Part shown: positions 49,051 to 57,563 of the stretch, one piece after another
Layout of the letters: each line of letters begins with the position of its first letter
Numbering within the stretch: the stretch's first letter is position 1
Source: Bacillota bacterium
GTDB lineage: Bacteria > Sysuimicrobiota > Sysuimicrobiia > Sysuimicrobiales > Segetimicrobiaceae
Direction of reading: 5' to 3'
Assembly (NCBI GenBank): GCA_021324295.1
Contig: JAJPJJ010000017.1
Coordinates: 1-61,681, forward strand
DNA length: 61,681 nucleotides
Translations under genes and position numbers: made by a program
The notes under the pieces: model-generated
Told to the model about the DNA's origin: nothing
The model's database searches: none
The model's input: only the letters and a program-made list of their open reading frames with translations

Positions 49051-49941
49051 ATGGGCACCGCGGTCAAGCCCCAGGACATCACACCCGTGCAGCCGCCGCT
49101 GCTGCGGCGCCGCCGTCTCCTGCCGCGTCAGCTCGCCGGATCGCCGGTGGCGCTCCTGGCGCTCCTGGTCGTGATCGCATGGATCTGCCTCGCGATCCTC
49201 GCTCCCTCGATCGCGCCGTATCCGCCGCTCGCCCAGCATATCACGTCCCGCCTGGATCCGCCGAGCCACGCGCACTGGCTCGGCACCGATCCGCTTGGAC
49301 GGGATATCCTGAGCCGGATCCTCTACGGCGCGCGCCTCTCGATTCCCGTCGGGATCGTGGCCGTGGCGCTTGCCATGCTCCTCGGCACCCTGATCGGCGG
49401 GACGGCCGGGTTCCTCAAGGGAGCCGCGGACGAGGTGATCATGCGGGCGACGGATCTCATGCTGGCCTTCCCGACGGTGATCCTGGCGTTGGTGATCACA
49501 GCCGCGCTTGGCCCCGGCATCCGCAACGCCATCGTCGCGATCATGATCGCCTGGTGGCCGTCCTACGCACGGCTTGTGCGCGGCCTCGTGCTGTCGCTTC
49601 GGGACCGCGAATACGTCCTGGCCGCGGAGGCCCTGGGCGGGTCCCGGCTGCGCGTGTTTGTGCGGCACGTGCTGCCGGGCACGATCTCGCCCGTCGTGAT
49701 CCTGAGCACGCTCGATGTCGGCCACGCGATCCTCACATTTGCGTCGCTGAGCTTCCTCGGCCTGGGACCGCCACCGCAGATCCCGGAGTGGGGCTCGATG
49801 ATCGCCTCGGGCCGCAACTATCTCGACCAGTGGTGGATCAGCACGTTCCCTGGACTCGCCATTCTGACGCTGGTTCTGGCGTTCAACATCCTCGGCGACG
49901 GTCTGCGCGACCTCCTCGATCCGCGGTTCCGTGCGCGATAG
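49051..49941 (+). CDS. ABC transporter permease, DppC type
   Basis: A 296-residue permease. The N-terminal cytoplasmic OppC_N-like part is followed by WLGTDPLGRDILSRILYGAR, typical of DppC/OppC, and the EAA loop LAAEALGGSRLRVFVRHVLP. The C-terminus ends with NILGDGLRDLLDPRFRAR as in the family. It pairs with the preceding permease. The hyuA gene follows after 79 bases. Confidence 0.94.
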   Translation: MGTAVKPQDITPVQPPLLRRRRLLPRQLAGSPVALLALLVVIAWICLAILAPSIAPYPPLAQHITSRLDPPSHAHWLGTDPLGRDILSRILYGARLSIPVGIVAVALAMLLGTLIGGTAGFLKGAADEVIMRATDLMLAFPTVILALVITAALGPGIRNAIVAIMIAWWPSYARLVRGLVLSLRDREYVLAAEALGGSRLRVFVRHVLPGTISPVVILSTLDVGHAILTFASLSFLGLGPPPQIPEWGSMIASGRNYLDQWWISTFPGLAILTLVLAFNILGDGLRDLLDPRFRAR

Positions 49942-50020
49942 CGCCGGACCCTGGGCTCGTGGCAACGCGCGGGGCCGCCTGCGCGCGGACGCCAAACACG
50001 CGGGAGGTGTCTGCCCGACC

Positions 50021-52021
50021 ATGGCCGGCACAACGGGGTTGCGGCTCGGGGTTGAAGTCGGCGGCACGTTTACCGACTGGGTGCTCGCGCGTGACGACCG
50101 CATCGAAGCCACCGGCAAGGTGCTGTCCACACCCGCACAGCCGGAGCGCGCCGTCCTGGCGGCGGTGTCCGACTGTGGGATAGCGCCGGCCGGGATCGAT
50201 GCCATCGTCCACGGCTCGACCGTTGTGACGAATGCCGTCCTGGAGCACAAGGGTGCCCGGACGTGCCTGCTCACGACCAAAGGGTTCCGCGACGTCCTGA
50301 TGATCCAGCGCCAGGCCAAGACCCGGCTCTTCGATCTCTTCTACCGCCAGCCGGAGCCCCTCGTGTCGCGTGACCATATCATCGAGGTCGACGAGCGGAT
50401 GGGGCCGGACGGGACGGTCCGGCGCCCGCTCTCGGACTACTCCTTTGTTGCCACCGTCAGGCAGTTGGTGGAGGCCGAAGGCATCCAGTCGGTGGCGATC
50501 TGCCTGCTGCATGCGTACGCCAATCCGGCGCACGAGCTGGCCGTCGAGCAGGCGCTCGCCGCCGCGCTGCCCGGGATCGCGGTGACGCGCTCGTCCGAGG
50601 TGATCCCGGAATTCAGGGAATACGAGCGGACAAGCACGTGTGTCATCAGCGCGTACGCTAAACCCGTGGTGGACGCCTATCTCCGCGGCCTCGAAGAAGG
50701 ACTGCGGGCCCGCGCCTTCGAGGGGCCGCTCACGATCGTTCAAGCAAACGGCGGCACCGTGCCGGCCCACGCGATCAGGCGGCACGCCGCCAAGATGATC
50801 CTCTCCGGCCCGGCCGCCGGCGTGGTCGGCGCTACCGCGGTCGCCCTCGAGGCCGGGTTCCCGCACGTCATCACGTTCGATATGGGCGGCACGAGCACGG
50901 ACGTGTGCCTCGTCACCGGGGGCCGCCCCGGTATCACGCGCGAGTACAAGATCGCCGGGCTGCCGCTGACCGTGCCGATGATCGATATCGCGACGGTCGG
51001 CGCGGGCGGCGGCAGTATCGCCGATGTCGACCGCGGCGGCATGCTCAAGGTCGGGCCCGAGAGCGCGGGGGCCGACCCCGGGCCTGCCGCGTACGGCAAG
51101 GGCGGCAAGGCGTTTACCGTGACGGATGCAAACGTGCTGGCGGGCCGCATTCGCCCTCAGGCGTTCTTTGGAGGCCGCCTGCCGCTGGACGTGGCCGCCG
51201 CGGAAGCGGCGCTCGCCGCGCTGGCGGATCGCGTCGGCCTGCCGCGTGATGAGACCCTCGAGGGCGTCCTGCGCCTGGTGAACGTCACCATGGCCCAGGC
51301 GGTCCGCCTCGTCACGATCGAGCGCGGCCACGATCCACGCGACTACACCATCGTGGCGTACGGCGGCTCCGGGCCGCTCCACGCGGCTGCGGTTGCCGCG
51401 GATCTCGGCATCACGCGTGTGCTTGTGCCGACCAACCCCGGGCTCGTGTCCGCGTACGGTCTGCTGATCGCCGACACACGGCAGGACTTCTCGACCACGC
51501 GCGTGATGTCCGCCGCGCGCCTCACAGACGATCTCGTCGCCGGCGTCTTTGCGGAGTTACAGGCGCAAGCGCAGCAGGAATTCGCTGCCTACGGGCGGCC
51601 GTGGGCCGACGTGCGCTGCCGCCGCGAGATGGACATGCGCTACGCGGGCCAAGCCTACGAGATCGCCGTCCCCTGCGACGGGCTCGCGGCCCCCGCGATC
51701 ACGCGGGCGTTCCACGAGGCGCATCGCGCGCGATACGGCCACGCCATCCTCGATCAGGAGGTCGAGGTGGTGGGATACCGCGTGGTGGCGAGCGCGCCGT
51801 CACCCCTGCGCACCATCCGGCCCGCGCCCACGCGCGGCCGGATCCCCGCGGCGCGCGCTGCCGGGTACCACGCCCGGGACGAGCTCGAACCCGGCGCCAC
51901 GATCGCCGGCCCGTGCGTCGTCGAAGAAGCCACCGCCACCACGTTTGTGCCGGATGGATGGACCGTCCGCGCCGATCCGTCCGGCAACCTCATCCTGGAG
52001 GCCGCGCCATGGACCCGGTGA
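50021..52021 (+). CDS. hyuA: Hydantoinase/oxoprolinase subunit A
   Basis: ATP-dependent ring-opening or carboxylating enzyme subunit, 666 residues. The actin/acetate-kinase-like ATP fold is seen in LGVEVGGTFTDWVL at the N-terminus, VHGSTVVTNAVLEHKGART, and FDMGGTSTDVCLVTGG with VGAGGGSIA later; ADPGPAAYGKGG is also typical. Together with HyuB it may hydrolyse N-methylhydantoin, 5-oxoproline or a similar cyclic amide using ATP; acetophenone-carboxylase-like roles exist in the family. GGGAGGTG lies upstream of the ATG with a rather long spacer. Its stop overlaps hyuB by 13 bases. Confidence 0.93.
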   Translation: MAGTTGLRLGVEVGGTFTDWVLARDDRIEATGKVLSTPAQPERAVLAAVSDCGIAPAGIDAIVHGSTVVTNAVLEHKGARTCLLTTKGFRDVLMIQRQAKTRLFDLFYRQPEPLVSRDHIIEVDERMGPDGTVRRPLSDYSFVATVRQLVEAEGIQSVAICLLHAYANPAHELAVEQALAAALPGIAVTRSSEVIPEFREYERTSTCVISAYAKPVVDAYLRGLEEGLRARAFEGPLTIVQANGGTVPAHAIRRHAAKMILSGPAAGVVGATAVALEAGFPHVITFDMGGTSTDVCLVTGGRPGITREYKIAGLPLTVPMIDIATVGAGGGSIADVDRGGMLKVGPESAGADPGPAAYGKGGKAFTVTDANVLAGRIRPQAFFGGRLPLDVAAAEAALAALADRVGLPRDETLEGVLRLVNVTMAQAVRLVTIERGHDPRDYTIVAYGGSGPLHAAAVAADLGITRVLVPTNPGLVSAYGLLIADTRQDFSTTRVMSAARLTDDLVAGVFAELQAQAQQEFAAYGRPWADVRCRREMDMRYAGQAYEIAVPCDGLAAPAITRAFHEAHRARYGHAILDQEVEVVGYRVVASAPSPLRTIRPAPTRGRIPAARAAGYHARDELEPGATIAGPCVVEEATATTFVPDGWTVRADPSGNLILEAAPWTR

Positions 52022-53676
52022 CGCTGTCGGTCATCGGCCACGCGTTTGCCGCAACCGCCGAGGAGATGGGCGTCAACCTCTACCGCTCCGCCCATTCGAC
52101 GATCGTGCGCGAGGTGCGCGACATCGCGACGGCCATCCTCGACCCGCGTGGCAGCACCGTGGCCATCGCCAACTACATCCCCCAGTTGCTCAACGCGATC
52201 GACCCCGCCGCCGCGGCGGTGGCCGAGGAGTACGACTTCCGCGATCTTCAAGAGGGGGAGGCCTTCGTCCTCAACGACCCCTTCCACGGCGGTCAGCACG
52301 TCAACGACATCCTGCTGTTCACGCCCATCCGGCTCGACGGCCGGCTCCTGGGAGTCGCTTGCGCCAACGTCCACCATCTCGACGTCGGCGGGGGCGCCGC
52401 GGCCAGCAACGCGCGGGCCACCGATGTCTTTCAGGAGGGCATCGTGTTTCCCCCGATGCGCATCCCGCTTGACGCGGCCTGGCGGCGATCACCCTTTGGA
52501 AAGTTCTTGGGCGCTAACGTCCGCACCCCGCGGACCGTCCTTGCCGATTTCGATGCCCAGATCGCGGCGTGCCGGACCGGCGAGGCGCGCGTCCGCGCGC
52601 TTGCGCGCAAGTACGGCGCCGATGCCATCGCGGAGTTCATGGTCGAAGTGCAGGACTACGCGGAACGCATTGCACGGAACGCGATCGGGGCCATCCCGGA
52701 CGGCGAGTACTCCGGCGAGGCCTTCATGGAGGACGATGGGACCGGCGAAGGTTCGTTCTACGTGCGGGTCGCCATCCGGATCGACGGTACCGAGATGACG
52801 ATCGACTTCAGAGATACGGACCCGCAGGCCCCGGGGTTCATCAACGTCCCGTGGGGTTCGACGCTATCGAGCGTCCGGACGACGGTCGTGGCAGTCCTCG
52901 GCATCACGCACCTGCTCGTGAATGCCGGCGCGATGCGGCCGATCCACGTCACCGCGCCGCTCGGTTGCCTCGTCAATCCCCGGTGGCCCGCCGCGACGCG
53001 CGCGCGCACGAGCGCCTGCTACAAGATCTTCGACGCGGTGAACATGGCTCTCGCGCCCGTGCTGCCCCGGCGCGTGATCGCTCCGGGCTTCGACTGTCAG
53101 ACGGGTATTACGTTCGGACACCGCGCCGACGGGCACACGCGGATCCTCTCCGAAGTGCTGGGCGCGGGCAACGGCGCCCTGTGGTGCCAGGACGGCGCCG
53201 ACGGGATGATCATGCACCTGACCAACGGGCAGAATACCCCGGTGGAGTCCGTCGAGATCGAGTTCCCGTTTCTGGAGGTCGTACGATACCGCCTCGTGCC
53301 CAATTCCGGGGGGGACGGCGAATACCGGGGCGGCCTCGGCATGGAACGAGCCTATCGGATTCTCGCCGACGGCGTCACGTTCGGCCTTCACTCGGATCGC
53401 CACAGGCACGGGGCCCCCGGGCTCTTCGGCGGCGGCACCGGCGCACCGGGCGCCTGCGTCCTCGTTCGCGACGGCACCGCGCGGGCGCTCGGCTCGAAGG
53501 TGCACGAGATCTTGCGCGCCGGGGATCTGCTGGTGGTCCGGTCCGGCGGAGGTGGCGGGTACGGTCCGGCCGACCGGCGGGCTCCTACGCGTCTCGCACG
53601 CGACATCCGCGAGGGCCGGCAGACGCGGGGCGCACCGGTGCCAGCGCCCACGGAGGGCCTCATCCCGCCGCGTTAG
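52009..53676 (+). CDS. hyuB: Hydantoinase/oxoprolinase subunit B
   Basis: A 555-residue HyuB-family protein, the catalytic partner of HyuA. Motifs include FVLNDPFHGGQHVNDILLFT, CANVHHLDVGGGAAASNARA, DTDPQAPGFINVPWGSTLSS and the C-terminal RSGGGGGYGPADRRAPTRLA. The ATG lies inside the end of hyuA, so expression is coupled in a 1:1 complex. It is the last gene of the transporter-hyu operon and converges with the creatininase gene. Confidence 0.94.
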   Translation: MDPVTLSVIGHAFAATAEEMGVNLYRSAHSTIVREVRDIATAILDPRGSTVAIANYIPQLLNAIDPAAAAVAEEYDFRDLQEGEAFVLNDPFHGGQHVNDILLFTPIRLDGRLLGVACANVHHLDVGGGAAASNARATDVFQEGIVFPPMRIPLDAAWRRSPFGKFLGANVRTPRTVLADFDAQIAACRTGEARVRALARKYGADAIAEFMVEVQDYAERIARNAIGAIPDGEYSGEAFMEDDGTGEGSFYVRVAIRIDGTEMTIDFRDTDPQAPGFINVPWGSTLSSVRTTVVAVLGITHLLVNAGAMRPIHVTAPLGCLVNPRWPAATRARTSACYKIFDAVNMALAPVLPRRVIAPGFDCQTGITFGHRADGHTRILSEVLGAGNGALWCQDGADGMIMHLTNGQNTPVESVEIEFPFLEVVRYRLVPNSGGDGEYRGGLGMERAYRILADGVTFGLHSDRHRHGAPGLFGGGTGAPGACVLVRDGTARALGSKVHEILRAGDLLVVRSGGGGGYGPADRRAPTRLARDIREGRQTRGAPVPAPTEGLIPPR

Positions 53677-53746
53677 CGGCACCATCAGGACGCACGTGCC
53701 CGGCGATGGCCGATCGCGGAACCGTACGAGCCCGCCGCGTTCACGC

Positions 53747-54556
53747 TCACCGCTCTTTGAGTGGCGCCTCCGCGTCGGTCCGTATCCACGGGTCCACGGT
53801 GCGGAACCAGCGCATGAACCCCGCGCAGAACTCGACCGCGTAGTCCAGCAGGGCCTCGCCCCGCTGCGGGCTGGCCGGCGACGGGTCGCCCAAGCTCCCG
53901 GTCTCCGGGGCGATGTCCCGCATATCCAACGGGATGGACACACGCGCGTTGCGGAACAGGATGGCGCCGAGGCCATCCGTGGGCATCCCGAGCACCTGCC
54001 CGCGCCCAAACCCGCCAGCCCGATCGAGCCGGACGAGGTCCGGCCGCAGCGCCATCATCAACGAGCCCACCGGTTCCCCGCCGTGTCCGAGCTGCACGCC
54101 GTCCCCGTAGACCTTGTGGATCACCGCGGGATCTTGGATCACCTGGAGGGGAGCGACAGTCGGAATCAGCAGGCCGATGCGCCGCCTGACGCGCCGCGTC
54201 AGCAGCTCCAGGATCGGGGCATTGCCCGCGTGGCCGTTGAAGATGGCGATGCGCCGTGCTCCGTGGTGCACCAGACAGTCGATCGCGTCGGCCACGACTG
54301 CGTCGAGCGTCTCCGGTCGCAGCGTGATCGTGCCGGGGTACTCGCGGAAGTACTCGGAATACCCGAAAGGGATCGTCGGCAGGACGACGTCACCGGTCGC
54401 CTCCGCGGTGCGCCCCGCGATCGCGTCGATGATCATGTAGTCGCCCATCGGCGCGTGCGGTCCGTGCTCCTCGATCGAGCCGAGGGGAACGATGACCGCC
54501 CTGCCCTCGGCCAAGGCGGCTCGCGCCTCCGTCCAGCTCACCTCCCCCAGACGCAT
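53747..54556 (-). CDS. Creatininase-family amidohydrolase
   Basis: A 269-residue metal-dependent amidohydrolase. Metal ligands are visible: Glu and His in PLGSIEEHGPHAPMGDY, His in FNGHAGNAP and Glu in LGHGGEPVGSLM. The family includes creatininase, mycofactocin MftE and Fe-dependent formamide hydrolases; none of the other mycofactocin genes is here. The ATG at 54556 matches the family N-terminus (MRLGEVSWTEARAALAEGRA); the longer frame is not supported. Lying beside hyuAB it could open or close a creatinine-like ring. It is downstream of the Nudix gene, with a 67-base gap. Confidence 0.9.
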   Translation of the reverse strand: MRLGEVSWTEARAALAEGRAVIVPLGSIEEHGPHAPMGDYMIIDAIAGRTAEATGDVVLPTIPFGYSEYFREYPGTITLRPETLDAVVADAIDCLVHHGARRIAIFNGHAGNAPILELLTRRVRRRIGLLIPTVAPLQVIQDPAVIHKVYGDGVQLGHGGEPVGSLMMALRPDLVRLDRAGGFGRGQVLGMPTDGLGAILFRNARVSIPLDMRDIAPETGSLGDPSPASPQRGEALLDYAVEFCAGFMRWFRTVDPWIRTDAEAPLKER

Positions 54557-54623
54557 CGGCCACCCCCTGTGCCACGACGTCGGTTCTTCATCGATCATCC
54601 GGTGCCAGCCGCTCTCGTCGCGA

Positions 54624-55115
54624 TCATCGCCCCTCGTGTTGCGCCGCGCAACGATGACCCAGGCCGTGACGCGCGAACCGCTCAAGCAGCGTCCGGTGAT
54701 CCCTGCGGAGGCCGGCCGGCCACGCACCCGGCTCCACGAAGCGTACCTCGGACACCTCCTCGCTGGGGCGGAACGTGCCGCCGGCCACCCGGGCCGCGTA
54801 CACGACCGTGAGGTGCCTGGGGCCTTCCGGCTGCACGGTAAGCGGAGCGATCACCTCCACGGTCAGGCCCGTTTCTTCGAGGATCTCGCGCGCGATCGTC
54901 GCGGCCGGGTCCTCGCCTCGCCGAACCCAGCCTCCGGGCAGCGCCCACGGCGCGCGGCGCCGGTAGGTGTGGCGCGCAAGCAGCACCCGGCCGTCGCCGC
55001 CCTCGGCGATGGCGACGGTGCCGATGACGAAGTGCGTATTGAGACACCAGGTGAGCGCTCCCCGCAGCCAGCCGGGCAGCCGTCGCCAGATGCGGATGCC
55101 GAGCCGCTTCCACAC
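54624..55115 (-). CDS. Nudix hydrolase
   Basis: A 163-residue Nudix protein. The Nudix box is complete: GGWVRRGEDPAATIAREILE followed by ETGLTV, with the REILEE core. It would hydrolyse a nucleoside diphosphate linked to another moiety. An amphipathic basic N-terminus (MWKRLGIRIWRRLPGWLRGA) could associate with membranes. Start is GTG at 55115. It precedes the creatininase gene; a link to the catabolic island is not evident. Confidence 0.9.
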   Translation of the reverse strand: MWKRLGIRIWRRLPGWLRGALTWCLNTHFVIGTVAIAEGGDGRVLLARHTYRRRAPWALPGGWVRRGEDPAATIAREILEETGLTVEVIAPLTVQPEGPRHLTVVYAARVAGGTFRPSEEVSEVRFVEPGAWPAGLRRDHRTLLERFARHGLGHRCAAQHEGR

Positions 55116-55287
55116 CCGCGTGCGATCGCCTCCTGCGCTCCGCCGTGACTCACCTCGAACTTACTGAACGGGCGCGCCGGGTCGCGGCACCGGCTTGCGG
55201 ACGACGTCCCGACCGGCGCGCAGCGTGAAGGCTCGCTGACCGCCACCGCGGAAGGAGTTCGCGAAACCAGATGGGAATCCCGGTTAC

Positions 55288-56703
55288 ATGCCGACGCCCG
55301 ATGCGGGTCTCCTGTTGCGCGGCGGACGGTTGGTCACGGCCGACGCGGACGGCCCGGCCGACATTCTCGTGCGCGGGGGGCGTATCGAGGCCGTCGGGAC
55401 GGATCTCACGGCGCCAAACGCGGCCGTCCGGGATGTGCGGGGGAAGATCGTCATCCCGGGCCCCATCGACCCGCACGTTCACATCGCCTGGCCGTACCAC
55501 GAGGCGCGCACCGCCGACACCTTCCGCTCCGCAACGGAGGCGGCGGCCTGGGGGGGCACGACCATGGTCATCGACTGGGCCGTGCAGCGCGGGGAGTCTC
55601 TCCTCGACGCCGTCGCCGCGCGCCGGGCGGAGGCGGACGGGGCCGCGATCCTGGACTATGCCCTGCACGGTACCGTGACGAAGGTGACCGCCACGTTGCG
55701 GAGCGAATTGCCGCGGCTCCACGACGCCGGCGTCGCTGTGCTCAAGTTGTACATGACCTACCGCAGGCGCGGCATCATGGCCGACGACGGGATGCTCTGG
55801 TACATCCTGAACGCCGCCCGCGACCTCGGATACACCGTGAGCGTGCACGCGGAGAACCCCTTCATCCACGAGTGGAACGAGGCGGAGCTGCGGGCGGCGG
55901 GGATCACGGGCGCAGCGGCCCACGGCCTCCACAAGCCTCCGATCGTGGAGGCGGAAGCGATCCACCGGGTCATCTACCTCGCGAGGGAGGCGCGCTGCCC
56001 TCTGTTGATCCGGCACGTGTCCACCGCGGCCGGCGTCGACCTGATCCGCCGGGCGCGGGCTCAGGGTGCGGAGGTGACCGGCGAGACGTGCCCGCAGTAC
56101 CTGTACCTCACCGAGGAGGTCTTCCGGAGGCCCGACGGCTACCTTTACATCTGCAGCCCTCCGGTGCGCACGGACGCCGATCGCTTGGCGCTCTGGCAGG
56201 GGCTGGCCGACGGCACGCTGTCCGTGGTCGGGTCGGACCACGCCGCGTTTCCGCGCGCTGCCAAGGTGGGCGCGACGGCATTCGACGTGCCGAACGGGCT
56301 CCCCGGCGTTGAGACCCGGGTGCCTCTGCTCTACGCCGGAGTCCGTCGGGGGCACCTCACGCCCTCCCGCTTCGTGGAGGTGGTATCGACGGCGGTGGCG
56401 CGCCTCTACGGGCTGTACCCGCGGAAGGGCGCCGTCCTGCCCGGCAGCGACGCGGACCTCGTGATCATCGACCCCGAGGAGCAGCGCGCCCTCCACGCCT
56501 CCTCGCTGCACATGGCCGTCGACTGGTCGCCCTACGAGGGCATGGCGCTTCGTGGGTACCCCGTGACCGTCATCGCGGGTGGCCGGATCGTCGTCGACGG
56601 CGATGCGATGGCGGACCCGCGTCCCGCGGGGCGGTTCGTGCCCTGCCCGCGCCGGGCGCCGAGCCGTGCGGCCCCGTCCCTCGCCGCGTCCCCGGCACCG
56701 TAG
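55288..56703 (+). CDS. Dihydropyrimidinase / D-hydantoinase
   Basis: Cyclic amidohydrolase of 471 residues that opens dihydropyrimidine or hydantoin rings. All binuclear-metal ligands appear: HVH in IDPHVHIAWPY, the carbamylated Lys in GVAVLKLYMTYRR, His in YTVSVHAENPF and LLIRHVSTAAG, and Asp in VVGSDHAAFPRAAK. The Tyr of the substrate loop fits LYMTYRR. An Ala/Pro-rich tail is dispensable-looking. It is 11 bases from a carbamoyl-amidohydrolase gene, the normal next step in reductive pyrimidine or hydantoin breakdown. Confidence 0.93.
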   Translation: MPTPDAGLLLRGGRLVTADADGPADILVRGGRIEAVGTDLTAPNAAVRDVRGKIVIPGPIDPHVHIAWPYHEARTADTFRSATEAAAWGGTTMVIDWAVQRGESLLDAVAARRAEADGAAILDYALHGTVTKVTATLRSELPRLHDAGVAVLKLYMTYRRRGIMADDGMLWYILNAARDLGYTVSVHAENPFIHEWNEAELRAAGITGAAAHGLHKPPIVEAEAIHRVIYLAREARCPLLIRHVSTAAGVDLIRRARAQGAEVTGETCPQYLYLTEEVFRRPDGYLYICSPPVRTDADRLALWQGLADGTLSVVGSDHAAFPRAAKVGATAFDVPNGLPGVETRVPLLYAGVRRGHLTPSRFVEVVSTAVARLYGLYPRKGAVLPGSDADLVIIDPEEQRALHASSLHMAVDWSPYEGMALRGYPVTVIAGGRIVVDGDAMADPRPAGRFVPCPRRAPSRAAPSLAASPAP

Positions 56704-56714
56704 AGAGGGAAGAC

Positions 56715-57560
56715 ATGCCCAGGATTGCGCTGCTGCAACTGGCTCTCGCGGGGACGGTGGAGGAGAACCGGTCACGGTGTCTCGCCATGGTGGAGCGCGC
56801 TGCGCGCGGTGGGGCGCAGATCGTGCTCCTGCCGGAGCTGTGCACCACACCGTTCTTTCCGGCATGGAAGCCCAACACGAAGTACTTCGCCTACGCGGAG
56901 GAGATCCCCGGCCCAACCACGGCAGCGGTGGCCGAACTGGCGCGCCGGCACGAGGTGGTCGTGGTCGTCCCCCTGTTCGAGCGCGTGGGGCGCAGCGTCT
57001 ACTACAACTCCGCCGCCGTCGTGGACGCGGACGGGGCGCTGCTGGGAACGTACCGCAAACACCACATTCCCCTCAATCCGATCTTTGCGGAGAAGCTCTA
57101 CTTCAAGCCGGGCAACTCGGGCTATCCCGTCTTCGACACCCGGTACGGAAAGGTCGGCGTGTACATCTGCCACGACCGGCACTACCCGGAGGGCGTGCGG
57201 TGCCTGGCGCTCGGAGGCGCCGAAGTGATCCTGATTCCCTCCGCCACCAACGACGGCAGCCTGTCCGGAAAGGTCTGGGAGGTCGAGCTGCGCGCCCATG
57301 CGATCTTCAACGAGGTGTTTGTCGGCGGGCTGAACCGGGTCGGGGTGGAGGTGGGGCCCGACGGCGAGCGGTATGCGTACTATGGACGCAGCCTCGTCTG
57401 CAACCCCGCCGGCGACGTGCTCGGCCAGCTCGGGAACGAGGAGGACCTGCTTACGGTCGACATCGACTTCGACGAGATCACGGAACGACGCATCGCCTGG
57501 CAGTTCTACCGGGATCGACGGCCCGACACCTACGGTCTGCTGACGGAGCGCATCCCGTAG
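56715..57560 (+). CDS. Nitrilase-fold N-carbamoyl amidohydrolase (beta-ureidopropionase-like)
   Basis: A 281-residue carbon-nitrogen hydrolase. The catalytic triad is Glu in VLLPELCTTPFF, Lys in GTYRKHHIPLN and Cys in VGVYICHDRHYPEG. It resembles N-carbamoylputrescine amidases and beta-ureidopropionases. GAGAGGGAAGAC precedes the ATG. Following the dihydropyrimidinase it should release NH3 and CO2 from the N-carbamoyl product, leaving a beta- or alpha-amino acid for transamination. The CoA-transferase starts 3 bases later. Confidence 0.93.
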   Translation: MPRIALLQLALAGTVEENRSRCLAMVERAARGGAQIVLLPELCTTPFFPAWKPNTKYFAYAEEIPGPTTAAVAELARRHEVVVVVPLFERVGRSVYYNSAAVVDADGALLGTYRKHHIPLNPIFAEKLYFKPGNSGYPVFDTRYGKVGVYICHDRHYPEGVRCLALGGAEVILIPSATNDGSLSGKVWEVELRAHAIFNEVFVGGLNRVGVEVGPDGERYAYYGRSLVCNPAGDVLGQLGNEEDLLTVDIDFDEITERRIAWQFYRDRRPDTYGLLTERIP

Positions 57561-57563
57561 AGG

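Noticed and set aside
53747-54556. Mycofactocin MftE as identity of the creatininase-family gene
   Set aside because: None of the mycofactocin genes (precursor, radical SAM, glycosyltransferase) is nearby.
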